Of a stretch of 64,000 nucleotides of DNA, positions 43,771 to 52,545 are shown in pieces. Every line of letters starts with the position of its first letter. Positions within the stretch are counted from its first letter, which is position 1. The notes below the pieces were generated by a model. It ran no database searches. It saw nothing but the letters and a program-made list of their open reading frames with translations, and was not told where the DNA came from. The position numbers and the translations under genes were made by a program. This DNA is from Virgibacillus_R byunsanensis (GTDB lineage Bacteria; Bacillota; Bacilli; Bacillales; Amphibacillaceae), in NCBI RefSeq assembly GCF_042675965.1, contig NZ_JBHTKJ010000007.1:439485-503484 (forward strand). The letters run 5' to 3'.

Positions 43771-44385
43771 ATGTTTATCTATTTAAATGCATTATTTGTA
43801 GGACTTTTATTATTAGCTAATATTTTAGGAGTTAAATTATTTAGTATCGGGGAATTTATATTACCAGCAGCGGTAATTGTTTATGTGGTAACGTATTTAA
43901 TTACAGATGTGATTGGTGAGGTTTACGGTAAGGACGCTGCAAGAAAGACAGTTCAAGCTGGTTTTGTAACACAGGTAATTGCATTAATTTTTGTGTTTAT
44001 TGCCATTCAGCTTCCTGCTGCACCAGTGTTTGAATCTCAAGCACAATTCGAGGAAATCCTTGGTGGAAGTTTTCGCGTGATCGTTGCTAGTTTAATTTCC
44101 TATATAGCCAGTCAGAACCTTGATGTGACCATCTTCCATAAATTGAAAGCAAAACATGGTGAGAAAAAGCTTTGGTTACGTAACAATGTATCAACGATGA
44201 CTAGTCAGTTGATCGATACGACCATTTTTATAACCATCGCCTTTTGGGGAATGGTTCCTACTGGCATTTTACTTGGAATGATTGTAACACAATATGTATT
44301 TAAGCTTTGTATTGCATTGATTGATACACCAATTGCTTACTTGTTGGTGAATGTTGGAAAAAAGTATAGCAGTAAAGAAATATAG
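43771..44385 (+). CDS. Queuosine precursor transporter (YhhQ/DUF165 family)
   Basis: The 204-residue, about six-helix protein has ITDVIGEVYGKDAARK and SQNLDVTIFHKLK, signatures of the YhhQ family that imports preQ0/preQ1. It is 55 bases after queF in the same transcript, so riboswitch control is shared. Two hairpins follow the stop. Confidence 0.9.
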   Translation: MFIYLNALFVGLLLLANILGVKLFSIGEFILPAAVIVYVVTYLITDVIGEVYGKDAARKTVQAGFVTQVIALIFVFIAIQLPAAPVFESQAQFEEILGGSFRVIVASLISYIASQNLDVTIFHKLKAKHGEKKLWLRNNVSTMTSQLIDTTIFITIAFWGMVPTGILLGMIVTQYVFKLCIALIDTPIAYLLVNVGKKYSSKEI

Positions 44386-44393
44386 TAAAAAAC

Positions 44394-44490
44394 CGGGAGG
44401 TGCTTGTCACTTCCCGTTTCGGTTAAAGCACAAAATATAATATATCAAGCATTTTAGCAGTCCAATTATCACAAAATTGGACTGTTTGTT
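44394..44490 (+). terminator. Two successive terminator hairpins after the transporter gene
   Basis: The first is CGGGAGGTG / CACTTCCCG (44394-44402 with 44408-44416), ending in TTTC. The second is CAGTCCAATT / AATTGGACTG (44458-44467 with 44475-44484), ending in a T-rich tail. Confidence 0.75.
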
Positions 44491-44720
44491 TTTATTTGAA
44501 TTCAAAAATATCTCACAAACGGTACGATTGCACAAGAAGGGCTGTTGCTTCTTGTGTAAACGAGGGAAATATAGACGAACGAATTTTAAGCGGACATCAG
44601 CGCCCTTATTTGTGTCGAAAGTAGTGATTTTTAAGGTCAAGCGGTCACAGGGGATCTTATTCAACGAAATCACTGCTTTTACATCTAGAATTGTTACAAA
44701 TAAGGTCCACTGTGAAGTTA
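44491..44720. other. Unassigned intergenic segment with inverted repeats left of the IS
   Basis: It contains a 9-bp stem CACAAGAAG / CTTCTTGTG (44531-44556) and a wider pair AGTGATTT / AAATCACT (about 44625 and 44668). No credible coding frame, promoter or RNA family was recognised. It looks like relic or repeat DNA. Confidence 0.4.
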
Positions 44721-44792
44721 GAATAAAAAGTGGACACCCCTTTAACGGATTATTTGAATTAGGTAAGATGATAATAACTAGGAGGGGTTTCC

Positions 44793-45116
44793 ATGGGTGA
44801 GAATCGCCAAAGATATAGTGAAGAGTTTAAACGGGAAACAGTCAAATTTGCGCAAGAACACCAACAAAAGAAGACAATGAAAGATATAGCCGATGAGCTT
44901 AAAATTCCGTTGAGTTGTCTTCATGAGTGGATGACGAAATACCGTGAATTTGAAAATGAACCGGTGGCAAGTGAAGATCGTATACGCCAACTGGAACAGC
45001 AAATCCGTAAACAAGAGCACCAGTTGAGAGCGAAAGAACGCAAAATAGCGTCAACAGAAGAAGAACTGGCTATTGTAAAAAAGGCGGTGCACATCTTCAG
45101 CAGACCAAAGCCATGA
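44793..45116 (+). CDS. IS3-family transposase OrfA (HTH protein)
   Basis: The 107-residue product has an N-terminal HTH (RYSEEFKRETVKFAQ; KDIADELKIPLSCLHEW) and a C-terminal leucine-zipper-like helix (IRQLEQQIRKQEHQLRAKER). A slippery heptamer A AAA AAG lies at 45077-45083 in exactly the OrfA reading phase, and the -1 frame is open from there into OrfB. Ribosomes slipping there would make the OrfAB transposase, as in IS150 and IS911. GGAGGGG precedes the ATG. Confidence 0.93.
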   Translation: MGENRQRYSEEFKRETVKFAQEHQQKKTMKDIADELKIPLSCLHEWMTKYREFENEPVASEDRIRQLEQQIRKQEHQLRAKERKIASTEEELAIVKKAVHIFSRPKP

Positions 45117-45988
45117 GGTTTCAATTCATTGAGGATCATAGCCGGGAGTTCTCAGTGGTGAAGATGTGCACTCTATTGGAAGTATCCCAGAGTGGTTATT
45201 ATAAGTGGAAGAAACGCAAACCCAGCCACCAAGAATTGCGCAGCAAGGAGATCAAAGAGCGTATTTCCGAAATCTATAAGGATTCAGAAAATATATACGG
45301 CAGTCCAAAGATTACAAAGCTGCTGGAGAAAGAGGGATACAAGATCACTGAACGCACAGTGGGCCAGTATATGCAGCAGCTTGGTTTGCGCTCCTGTGTT
45401 TCTAGGAAGTTTAAAGTGAACACCACTGACTCCAATCATGACTATCCGGTCGCACCCAATAAGCTGAATCAGAACTTTAACGTCTCAGCGCCTAATAAGG
45501 TATGGGTCACCGATATCACCTATATTCCTTGTCGGGGAGGCCGTTTATATTTGGCAACTGTTCTTGACTTGTGTACACGCGAAATAGTTGGATGGCGCTT
45601 ATACAACCGCATGGGAACAGAATTGGTCATGGATGCTTTAGACGATGCCTACCAGGATAGAAAACCGAAAAAAAACCTAATTCACCACTCAGATCGAGGG
45701 ACACAATATGCTTCCAAAGATTATCGAAAGAAGCTGCAGGAGTACGGTATGGAAGCAAGCATGAGCCGCACCGGAAACTGTTACGATAATGCATGCGCAG
45801 AATCTTTTTTCAGTCTTCTTAAAAAGGAGTTAATCCGGGGTGGTAAATTCAGAACGAGAGTAGAAGCATCTACAGAAATCTATCGGTATATAGAGTTCTT
45901 CTATAATCGCAAAAGAATACACGGATCCATTGGCTATATGTCTCCCGTTGAATACGCACAGCAGTTTTATTTAAACCCGGCAGCATAA
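45113..45988 (+). CDS. IS3-family transposase OrfB (DDE integrase core)
   Basis: The 291-residue frame has the HTH_21 region (SQSGYYKWKKRKPS; YGSPKITKLLEKEG) and the rve catalytic core with the D-D-E residues: VTDITYIP, HHSDRGTQYAS and NACAESFFSLLKKELI. All three acids are present, so the element is probably active. It lies in the -1 frame relative to OrfA and overlaps it by ATGA. Confidence 0.95.
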   Translation: MRFQFIEDHSREFSVVKMCTLLEVSQSGYYKWKKRKPSHQELRSKEIKERISEIYKDSENIYGSPKITKLLEKEGYKITERTVGQYMQQLGLRSCVSRKFKVNTTDSNHDYPVAPNKLNQNFNVSAPNKVWVTDITYIPCRGGRLYLATVLDLCTREIVGWRLYNRMGTELVMDALDDAYQDRKPKKNLIHHSDRGTQYASKDYRKKLQEYGMEASMSRTGNCYDNACAESFFSLLKKELIRGGKFRTRVEASTEIYRYIEFFYNRKRIHGSIGYMSPVEYAQQFYLNPAA

Positions 45989-46017
45989 ATGATGACTTGC
46001 GCTAATTAACAGGCAAA

Positions 46018-46139
46018 GTGGTGGGTTTTTCTTAACTTGCCGACAAAACAGATGATAGAGTGGATGGGTCAAGCGGGTTGGGCTTGACGCTTCCACGGCA
46101 TCATCTATGCTTTTAAAAAGTTAAGAAAGGCCTACCACA
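46018..46139 (+). repeat. Long imperfect hairpin at the 3' end of the IS
   Basis: The outer arms GTGGTGGGTTTTTCTTAACT (46018 on) and AAGTTAAGAAAGGCCTACCAC (46118-46139) pair imperfectly. The inner arms GATGAT..GTCAAGC (46051-46074) and GCTTGAC..ATCATC (46082-46105) pair as well. It follows the transposase stop by 30 bases. In 46192-46320 I see nothing else. Confidence 0.6.
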
Positions 46140-46322
46140 TAATAATTCCAAATTACTTTTTCGTTATTTAGGTGTCCACTTTCTTGACAGAGGTCCACTG
46201 AGTCCGACAACAGCGATAAATCTACACATTGAAAGGAAATAAGGTCCAATGAGTCCGCAAAAAAATGAAGGCAGTCTTAATGTTCAAGCAGTGTGGTTTC
46301 TATTCAAGTAACGGAGCAATAG

Positions 46323-46367
46323 TAAAAAAAGAAACACTCAGAGATTTTTTTAGCTCTGAGTGTTTCT
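46323..46367 (-). terminator. Terminator for the acyl-CoA dehydrogenase-type gene
   Basis: AGAAACACTCAGAG (46330-46343) pairs perfectly with CTCTGAGTGTTTCT (46354-46367). The T-run is on the minus strand, so it serves the gene ending at 46481, 114 bases away. Confidence 0.85.
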
Positions 46368-46480
46368 ATCAATGTTATGTTGCTGTTCAATTCAGTTGTT
46401 AATACTTTTTTGCGGTTTTACCTTCTATTGATGATTTTGTGCTTTAAATCTGAACCCGTTAACCTTAGCACTTTCTGTTT

Positions 46481-47641
46481 TTATAATTTGTCGATTTGTT
46501 TGATTGATTTTGCTGCTAGTTGCATAATTGTCATGTCGTCCATTGGTGGGTTGTGAAGGCCTGCCCGTACGTCCCGGTAGTAACGTTGCAATGGATTCTG
46601 TTGGGACAGGCTTCTTGCACCTGCAATGCGCATTGCCAGGTCAATTATTTCAATTGCCTGGTTAACAACAGAAAGTTTAACTGCGCCCAGTTCTGGTTTC
46701 ATGGTTTCGCGTGTTGCTTCATCACTTTCATCCCATTTAATTGCCACACTATAGAGGAAACTTGAGCTTTGTAATACACGTAGTTCCATCTCACCAATCT
46801 TTTCCTTCACATTAGGCAGGTCAGAAATCGTTCCCTCAATACTATTTGGGGAATACTGTTTTGCAAAGTTTACGGCGTATTCTTGTGCAGCACGTGCTAT
46901 TCCCAGATAACATGCCGGTATGTGTAACAACCAACCAGCCGCTGGTTTCTTACCAGGTGTGAGATTTTCTACTAGGTCATCTTTACCTACATGTACATTT
47001 TCTAAAACAATATCATGACTGCCGCTTGCTTTCATGGCGATTGAATCCCATGTTTCATCTACTCTAAGGCCTTCATTTTCACGTTTCACTAGAAAATTAG
47101 CAACCCTGTCTGTGCCGTCAATAGATGCGCTGACGACGAAATAAGATAGGATAGGAGCAAGTGTTGTGAAACTTTTTCTTCCGTTAATTATCCATCCACT
47201 TTCAACTTGTTTTGCTACAGTTTCTGGTCTTCCACCACGTGTTGGGCTGCCTGTTGCTGGTTCCGTAGCAGCGTTATTTAGTAGTGATCCATTTTCCATA
47301 ACGTCTGTAGCGAAAGCTTGATACTTGTGTTCATCCCATATGTTGTTTTCACCCATAAACATCGTTATTCCCATGTGCCAGCCAATGGATAGTGCTGTCG
47401 CACCGTCTGCTTTTGCTATTGTTTCTTGAAGACGAAGCATTTCGTTCAGTGATATTCCTAATCCACCATATTGTTTCGGTATCGTTAATGCAGGGTAACC
47501 AATCTTTTTTAGGTCGTGAAAGTTTTCAAATGGAAATGTTCCATTTTCATCATGTTTTTGAGCTCTTTGTGCGAAAGGTTTAACGGTTTTTTGTAAAGCT
47601 TTGATTCGTTCTTCGGTTTTTTCAAGTTCCATTAGTTTCAT
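46481..47641 (-). CDS. Acyl-CoA dehydrogenase-family flavoprotein
   Basis: The 386-residue protein follows the ACAD layout: the N-terminal helical domain with TIPKQYGGLGISLNEMLRLQE, the middle domain TEPATGSPTRGGRPET and GWIINGRKSFTTLAP, and the C-terminal helices with RIAGARSLSQQNPLQRYYRDVRAG. The Ile-Ala-Gly-Ala-Arg-Ser-Leu segment occupies the usual flavin/catalytic-base region, and I cannot see the classic catalytic Glu there. It may belong to the dibenzothiophene desulfurase/SoxC or Ydbm-like branch rather than to fatty-acid oxidation. Single gene. Confidence 0.82.
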   Translation of the reverse strand: MKLMELEKTEERIKALQKTVKPFAQRAQKHDENGTFPFENFHDLKKIGYPALTIPKQYGGLGISLNEMLRLQETIAKADGATALSIGWHMGITMFMGENNIWDEHKYQAFATDVMENGSLLNNAATEPATGSPTRGGRPETVAKQVESGWIINGRKSFTTLAPILSYFVVSASIDGTDRVANFLVKRENEGLRVDETWDSIAMKASGSHDIVLENVHVGKDDLVENLTPGKKPAAGWLLHIPACYLGIARAAQEYAVNFAKQYSPNSIEGTISDLPNVKEKIGEMELRVLQSSSFLYSVAIKWDESDEATRETMKPELGAVKLSVVNQAIEIIDLAMRIAGARSLSQQNPLQRYYRDVRAGLHNPPMDDMTIMQLAAKSIKQIDKL

Positions 47642-47847
47642 ACTCCATCACTCACTTTTAATTCTTATTAGTTAACTCGGATTTATGTAGTATATTATTT
47701 CATTTACGTATGGAAAGTGCAAGGTTTTGATATGCTGTACTACCAACGTGTAAATGTATCTTTTATACTGCTGATAGTAGCCCTACTAATATTTCCCCAA
47801 ACGGAGGAATAAAATGTACAAACAGCAACTTAAGGGAGACTGGTAAT

Positions 47848-48309
47848 ATGAGGGGTGGTCAAGGAAAAGGACTGATTATCTTATTATTAGTAGTAATGGT
47901 AGGTATTGCTTCAACCGTTTACATTCTCTATATCTTGTCTCCAGAACGTCAAGCTGAAAAAGCGGTTGATTCCTTTTATACATTTGAACAAGACGGAGCA
48001 TTTTCAAGTTCCTGGGCAATGTTTCATCCGTTTATGCAGGAGAAGTTTGACAAGGCGCATTACATACAGGATCGTGCCCATGTTTTTATGAATCATCTTG
48101 GGGTTACGACGTTTAGTTTTACGATAGATGATACACAAGAAATCAGAAATTGGAAAATAGACAAAGATAGAGAAGCAATTGATATAGTCTATAACGTAAC
48201 CGTAGCACAACATTATCAAGGTAAATATGGTAACTTTACCTTGGTGCAGAATGTATATGCCACAAAATTAGAAGGGGAGTGGAGATTGCTTTGGGATTAT
48301 AAGAAATAA
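47848..48309 (+). CDS. Hypothetical membrane-anchored protein
   Basis: The 153-residue product has one N-terminal membrane helix (residues 9-29, LIILLLVVMVGIASTVYILYI). An extracytoplasmic domain follows that begins AEKAVDSFYTFEQDG and has a beta-rich end (FTIDDTQEIRNWKID; GEWRLLWDYKK), which suggests an NTF2/SnoaL-like fold as in other Bacillaceae secreted small proteins. RBS GGGAGA. It is transcribed alone and shares a terminator with the converging YitT-type gene. Confidence 0.7.
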   Translation: MRGGQGKGLIILLLVVMVGIASTVYILYILSPERQAEKAVDSFYTFEQDGAFSSSWAMFHPFMQEKFDKAHYIQDRAHVFMNHLGVTTFSFTIDDTQEIRNWKIDKDREAIDIVYNVTVAQHYQGKYGNFTLVQNVYATKLEGEWRLLWDYKK

Positions 48310-48311
48310 GG

Positions 48312-48341
48312 ATGGGCTAATTTGTGACTCAGCCCATTTTT
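48312..48341. terminator. Bidirectional terminator
   Basis: ATGGGCT (48312-48318) pairs with AGCCCAT (48331-48337), followed by TTTTT. Confidence 0.8.
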
Positions 48342-48349
48342 AGATAAAA

Positions 48350-49183
48350 CTATCTCCCTTTGTATCCTTTTTTAAAAATTTCCTGAACCCCATGTACGGT
48401 GACATAAGCGTTTGGGTCAATTCGCATGATGATTTTTCTGAAGGAAACGATTTCATGTTTATTAATGACAAGATATAAGATTTCACGTTCTGTTTTTGTA
48501 TAGCCACCTTTACCTTCAAGTACGGTGATTCCACGAGCCATTTTAGTGGTGACTGCGTCTAACACTTCGTCAGGGTAGTTGGATATGATCGTAACAGCTG
48601 TCCGTTCGTTGGCACCTTCCACGATTACATCAATAACTTTAGCCCCCATGTAGACTGCAACCAAGGTATACATTGCTTTTTCCTGTCCTATTATAAAAGC
48701 AGATCCGGCTATAACCAAAATATCGATGATTAGCATTCCTTTTCCGATACTCCAGCCTAGTAGTTGATTGGCAAGCCTTGCAAGAATTGCTGATCCCCCT
48801 GAAGTACCGCCTGTGCGGAAGATGAGTCCAAGGCCAGTACCAACTGCTAGACCCGCAAATAATGCTGCTAATAATGTATCACCATTAATTTCTTCGCCCC
48901 AATCAACCGTGAAATGTAAGAAAAAAGAGGAGAAAATAATCGCAATGATCGTATAGATAATCACACGTTTATCGAAAAACTTATAACCTAATGCAACAAG
49001 CACCGAATTTAGCACGAAATTGACAAGACCTGGTGACCACTCAAATAAATAATAGGTAACAATAGTTATACCAATTACACCGCCCTCAGACAGGCGATTA
49101 GGAATAGCAAAATAGTTTACACCAATGGCAAAAATAAAGGAACCGATAAGGATCAATAGGACATCTTTAACTATTTTTTTCAT
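48350..49183 (-). CDS. YitT-family membrane protein (DUF161 plus DUF2179)
   Basis: The 277-residue protein has about six membrane helices with FAIGVNYFAIPNRLSEGGVIG and GLIFRTGGTSGGSAILARL, hallmarks of YitT proteins. A cytoplasmic C-terminal DUF2179 domain (TAVTIISNYPDEVLDAVTTK; REILYLVINKHEI) follows. Bacilli carry several paralogues; the function is not established, with transport suspected. Single gene. Confidence 0.9.
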   Translation of the reverse strand: MKKIVKDVLLILIGSFIFAIGVNYFAIPNRLSEGGVIGITIVTYYLFEWSPGLVNFVLNSVLVALGYKFFDKRVIIYTIIAIIFSSFFLHFTVDWGEEINGDTLLAALFAGLAVGTGLGLIFRTGGTSGGSAILARLANQLLGWSIGKGMLIIDILVIAGSAFIIGQEKAMYTLVAVYMGAKVIDVIVEGANERTAVTIISNYPDEVLDAVTTKMARGITVLEGKGGYTKTEREILYLVINKHEIVSFRKIIMRIDPNAYVTVHGVQEIFKKGYKGR

Positions 49184-49254
49184 CGATCCCTCTCCTCTCT
49201 ATATTATCTTATACTATATCATTAGGATAACTATAGATTGAACCATAAATCAAC

Positions 49255-51087
49255 TTAAATTTCTCCAGCAATTCGATATACATAAATTTTCCACGGTGAG
49301 GAGCTATTCTCAAAACTACGCTCATACAGAAGTCCTGTTTCTTCATGGTTTATTATCGGTAGAGCTGAAAAGACATAATCTCCACCCAGCTCTTGGAGTA
49401 CTTCTGTATTGATATCCAATTGTTCAATTTCTTCTTCACTATCTTTTCTAAACAGATAGTTTTTACCTAGTTCGCCTACATACATATACAACCTGCCACC
49501 CCACGTGTCGAAGTAGTTTTCCAATGCTGGATTCTTTTCAAGCTCGTTTTCAGTCACTTCCCGAAATTTATGTTTATATTCAAGCGGAAAGCTGTTGTTA
49601 TACGTATCCAGTGTATAGAATCCGTTATATTGTGCGATGGTTGGGTGCATGGCAACGCTAACGACTCTGTATTTAGATTGGTCTTTACCAATATAGTTCT
49701 CGATTTCCTCGAACAATCCTTCAGAATAAAATTCGTTATATGTCGGGGTACCAATATGGCTGTACTTGATTTCTTCAGTCATGGTAAAAAGCAATGTACA
49801 TTGTGCGATGATTAATACGCTGACCACTATCTTCCCGAATTTCAGATACTTCCATAAAATGAACAATGCCAGAGCGAAACATATATACCAGATTACAGGA
49901 TCCAAAAAGTGAATCCGACTAAAATTAAAGGTGTTAATAATCTTGAACTCATCTTTTAGTACCCTCATGCCTTCCCAGTACCAACATGCATACCAAAGCG
50001 AAAGTATTACGTTTGTGAAAAATAATCCGAGTAATAGTTTCGGCTTTACGTTCTGATAAGCAGCGACAAGAAAAGCAAGCCCAATGACTGGTATTAAGAT
50101 GGTCGTATGAACTGCCATATCATGTGTGTGGCCATTGGCAAAATTATGGAAAAATAACTCGAGTGTACCGGCTAAATCCTTGTGTCCCAGATCATTTTCG
50201 ATACGATGGGATGTGTTGTCTTTATTTATAAACATCGAATAAATTAATAGGTAATTTTTGACCAAATATAGGAACGTCATACATGAAATTGCTGTAAAGA
50301 ATATCCAGTTTGCTTTTCTTTTACGAATCCAATTCACAAGCCATATAACGCACATTAATCCAAGGAAAAATACAAACGTTAAAATAAAGCTTGAGAAAAA
50401 AGGGAAGAGGAGCAGGATGATCCAATAGTATTTCGGTGTATGTTTCCCGTTCCTATAAATCGTAAGGAAGATGTGGAGTGCTAGTGGTAATCCGGCAATT
50501 GATAATAACCCTGATGGCCAAAAAGGCAAAAGCGCAAATCCTAAAGCTACACCACTGGTAATAAAATCGTTTTTTTCTCTGTAAAAGATATGATTCTTCA
50601 GCAGTACGTACATACCGAAAAAGGCAACAAAGCGCATAATGGTTTGGCCAATTGTATAAGCCGTCATTGGTTCGAATAATACATACAACCAAACCATCAC
50701 ATCAAGACCGGAAGCGAGGGAACTTCTAGGCAGACCATTAATTACGTTTGGTAGTGTTGTGTCTGTTAGGGAAAATGGTTGCCCACTATCTATGAGTAGT
50801 TTATACCAAACGATGTTTGAATCTAAATTATCATGAACACGGATATGAGTATCCCCACCTAATATATAGTAGGGCATCAGATAGGCAAGGATAATGAAGC
50901 ATGCCATCCATATGAATCTATTTTTCTGGATAAGCGCAACTAAGGCATGGCGAATGCCAAGTTTTCTAAGCAGATAAGAAAGTATAAAAACTTTCTTTAT
51001 TTGCATAAGTGCAACTAGGTCATTCGCTATAAAGGCATGGCGAATGCCAAGTTTTCTAATAAAATTGGTGTAAACAGTTGACCACAT
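49255..51087 (-). CDS. Multi-spanning membrane protein, probable GT-C/YfhO-like glycosyltransferase, with a repeat-encoded N-terminus
   Basis: The 610-residue protein has 11-13 hydrophobic helices. It begins, after an unusual leader, RFIWMACFIILAYLMPYYILGG with DTHIRVHDNLDSNIVWY (a DxH/D-type first-loop motif as in GT-C enzymes), then LPRSSLASGLDVMVWLYVLF. It ends in an extracellular domain. Residues about 9-54 are translated from two R2 repeat units (50928-51060); RKLGIRHA occurs twice. The native ribosome binding site AGAGG lies in the end of the aminotransferase gene, and start ATG 51087 fits it. It overlaps that gene by 32 bases. With the GT2 and flippase genes it would form a three-component system that transfers the sugar outside the cell. 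Confidence 0.72.
   Translation of the reverse strand: MWSTVYTNFIRKLGIRHAFIANDLVALMQIKKVFILSYLLRKLGIRHALVALIQKNRFIWMACFIILAYLMPYYILGGDTHIRVHDNLDSNIVWYKLLIDSGQPFSLTDTTLPNVINGLPRSSLASGLDVMVWLYVLFEPMTAYTIGQTIMRFVAFFGMYVLLKNHIFYREKNDFITSGVALGFALLPFWPSGLLSIAGLPLALHIFLTIYRNGKHTPKYYWIILLLFPFFSSFILTFVFFLGLMCVIWLVNWIRKRKANWIFFTAISCMTFLYLVKNYLLIYSMFINKDNTSHRIENDLGHKDLAGTLELFFHNFANGHTHDMAVHTTILIPVIGLAFLVAAYQNVKPKLLLGLFFTNVILSLWYACWYWEGMRVLKDEFKIINTFNFSRIHFLDPVIWYICFALALFILWKYLKFGKIVVSVLIIAQCTLLFTMTEEIKYSHIGTPTYNEFYSEGLFEEIENYIGKDQSKYRVVSVAMHPTIAQYNGFYTLDTYNNSFPLEYKHKFREVTENELEKNPALENYFDTWGGRLYMYVGELGKNYLFRKDSEEEIEQLDINTEVLQELGGDYVFSALPIINHEETGLLYERSFENSSSPWKIYVYRIAGEI
50928..51060 (+). repeat. Tandem R2 repeats read as protein at the start of the membrane protein gene
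   Basis: Two units are visible: GGATAAGCGCAACTAA with GGCATGGCGAATGCC and AAGTTTTCTAA, then AGATAAGAAAGTATAAAAAC, GCATAAGTGCAACTAG, GGCATGGCGAATGCC and AAGTTTTCTAAT. The last bases supply the stop codon region of the aminotransferase gene (51056-51058). Confidence 0.85.
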
Positions 51088-52180
51088 GATCGACATCCTC
51101 TTTTTCTATTCCGTAATATAATGGTAGGCGAACGAGTTTTTGACTTTCGGTAGTGGTATATTGGTCAACGCCTGAGAAGCTTCCATTTCTTTTGCCTGCG
51201 TGGGCTGAATGAAGCGGTACATAATGCGATACAGCCATAATTCCCTGATCGTTTAGAAACTCGATCAGGTGGCTGCGTTCCTCTTCACAACTCGTTTTTA
51301 AATAATAGAGATGACCATTGTGTTCACAGGAATCCGGAACAGTAGGTCCTGATAGTTCCCTGGAATCAAATAATGGCTGCAATTCATAATCATAGTACTC
51401 CCAAATTAGTTTGCGTTCATGGTTTATGGTTTCTGCATGTTCTAATTGCACGTGGAGGTAAGCGGCATTCAAATCACTTAATAAATAGGAAGAACCAATG
51501 TCCCGCCACGTATATTTATCGACCATACCTTTAATAAACTGCTCCCGATTCGTTCCTTTTTCCTGTAAAATTTCAGCGCGTTCGACTGCGGATTCCTCAT
51601 TTATAATGAGGGCACCACCTTCTCCACATGTGATATTTTTCGTTTCGTGAAAGCTTATGGTACCGAAATGGCCTATTGTTCCTAAAGGTTCTTCTTTATA
51701 CGTACTTAATAGGGCTTGTGCAGCATCTTCAATAACCCATAAATGGTGGCGGTAAGCGATATCCATAATCGCATGCATGTCACAGGCGATTCCTGCATAA
51801 TGAACAATGACGATTGCTTTTGTATGCTCCGTTATTGCTTCTTCGATTTTGACGGGGTTAATGTTCATCGTTGATGGTTCCACATCAACAAATCGAATGG
51901 AGGCTCCCCTTAATGCAAAAGCATTAGCTGTTGAAACGAAGGTATACGATGGCATAATAACTTCATCACCTTCTGAGACTTCGGTCAACAATGCTGTCAT
52001 TTCAAGTGCTGCTGTGCAGGAAGGTGTAAGAAGTGCCTTTTCGCAGTCAAGATGTTTCTCTAGCCAATTCGTGCATTTTTGGCCAAACGGTCCATTTCCG
52101 GATAGTTTGGATTGAGTCATTGCTTCTTGTATTGCTTGTGATTCTTTGCCGATTACACATGGTTTATTAAAAGGAATCAA
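51056..52180 (-). CDS. wecE: dTDP-4-amino-4,6-dideoxygalactose transaminase (WecE/RffA-like)
   Basis: The 374-residue DegT/DnrJ/EryC1-family PLP enzyme closely follows WecE: MIPFNKPCVIGKE, LTPSCTAALEMTALL, DEVIMPSYTFVSTANAFALR, VHYAGIACDM, VIEDAAQAL and FHETKNITCGEGGAL with the PLP Lys. It would aminate dTDP-4-keto-6-deoxyglucose. The substrate comes from the RfbA/RfbB proteins of the same operon, and the acetyltransferase at 52546 acts next. Its 3' end is joined to the R2 repeat. Confidence 0.92.
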   Translation of the reverse strand: MIPFNKPCVIGKESQAIQEAMTQSKLSGNGPFGQKCTNWLEKHLDCEKALLTPSCTAALEMTALLTEVSEGDEVIMPSYTFVSTANAFALRGASIRFVDVEPSTMNINPVKIEEAITEHTKAIVIVHYAGIACDMHAIMDIAYRHHLWVIEDAAQALLSTYKEEPLGTIGHFGTISFHETKNITCGEGGALIINEESAVERAEILQEKGTNREQFIKGMVDKYTWRDIGSSYLLSDLNAAYLHVQLEHAETINHERKLIWEYYDYELQPLFDSRELSGPTVPDSCEHNGHLYYLKTSCEEERSHLIEFLNDQGIMAVSHYVPLHSAHAGKRNGSFSGVDQYTTTESQKLVRLPLYYGIEKEDVDHVVNCLHQFY

Positions 52181-52186
52181 TCGTTA

Positions 52187-52543
52187 TCACCTCATCACGA
52201 TTATGCCTAAAACAATAAGTGAGATTCCTACTACCTTTTGTGGACTTACTGGCTCCCCGAATAAAAATGCGGAAAAGAGGAATACAAGCACAAAAGACAG
52301 ACTCATAAATGGATAGGCATAACTAATGTTGAATTTTGTCATGGCGGCCATCCAAAACAAAGCTGCGATAAAAGCAGAGAATAATCCAGATAAAATCCAA
52401 GGATTTAATAAAAGTTGTAATAAAAACGTGAACTTTTCCACCCATGGTTCTGGAAGTCCGCCGTAATCATCTATTTTCCATTTCAACACTAACTGTCCAT
52501 AAACCGTGAATAAAATAGTTCCGAAGATAAATAGATATCCCAA
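52187..52543 (-). CDS. SMR/EamA-type small membrane protein, probable lipid-linked sugar flippase (ArnE/GtcA role)
   Basis: The 118-residue protein has four membrane helices with GTILFTVYGQLVLKW at the start, ALFWMAAMTKFNISYAYPFM and LFGEPVSPQKVVGISLIVLGI, a half-size EamA/SMR unit as in ArnE/ArnF. Lying between sugar-modifying and glycosyltransferase genes, it should move the undecaprenyl-phosphate-linked sugar across the membrane. It could act as a homodimer, since no second subunit gene is seen. Confidence 0.78.
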   Translation of the reverse strand: MGYLFIFGTILFTVYGQLVLKWKIDDYGGLPEPWVEKFTFLLQLLLNPWILSGLFSAFIAALFWMAAMTKFNISYAYPFMSLSFVLVFLFSAFLFGEPVSPQKVVGISLIVLGIIVMR

Positions 52544-52545
52544 GG

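Larger units (their letters stand above)
44721..46188 (+). mobile_element. IS3-family insertion sequence (IS150-like), apparently complete
   Basis: The two overlapping transposase frames are flanked by inverted ends. AAAGTGGACACC (44727-44738) is complementary to GGTGTCCACTTT (46171-46182). The exact outermost bases are uncertain because the flanks beyond these 12-mers do not match well. GGTCCACTG occurs just outside both ends (44704 and 46192). The last 190 bases hold a long imperfect hairpin. Confidence 0.85.

Noticed and set aside
44477..44800. Overlapping frames of 88-107 codons on both strands left of the IS
   Set aside because: No ribosome binding sites, no recognisable domains, and the region is dominated by inverted repeats.
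46241..46300. A third GGTCCA..TGAGTCCG-like word right of the IS suggesting a second insertion
   Set aside because: Only a dozen bases are shared and no inverted ends or coding remnants accompany it.
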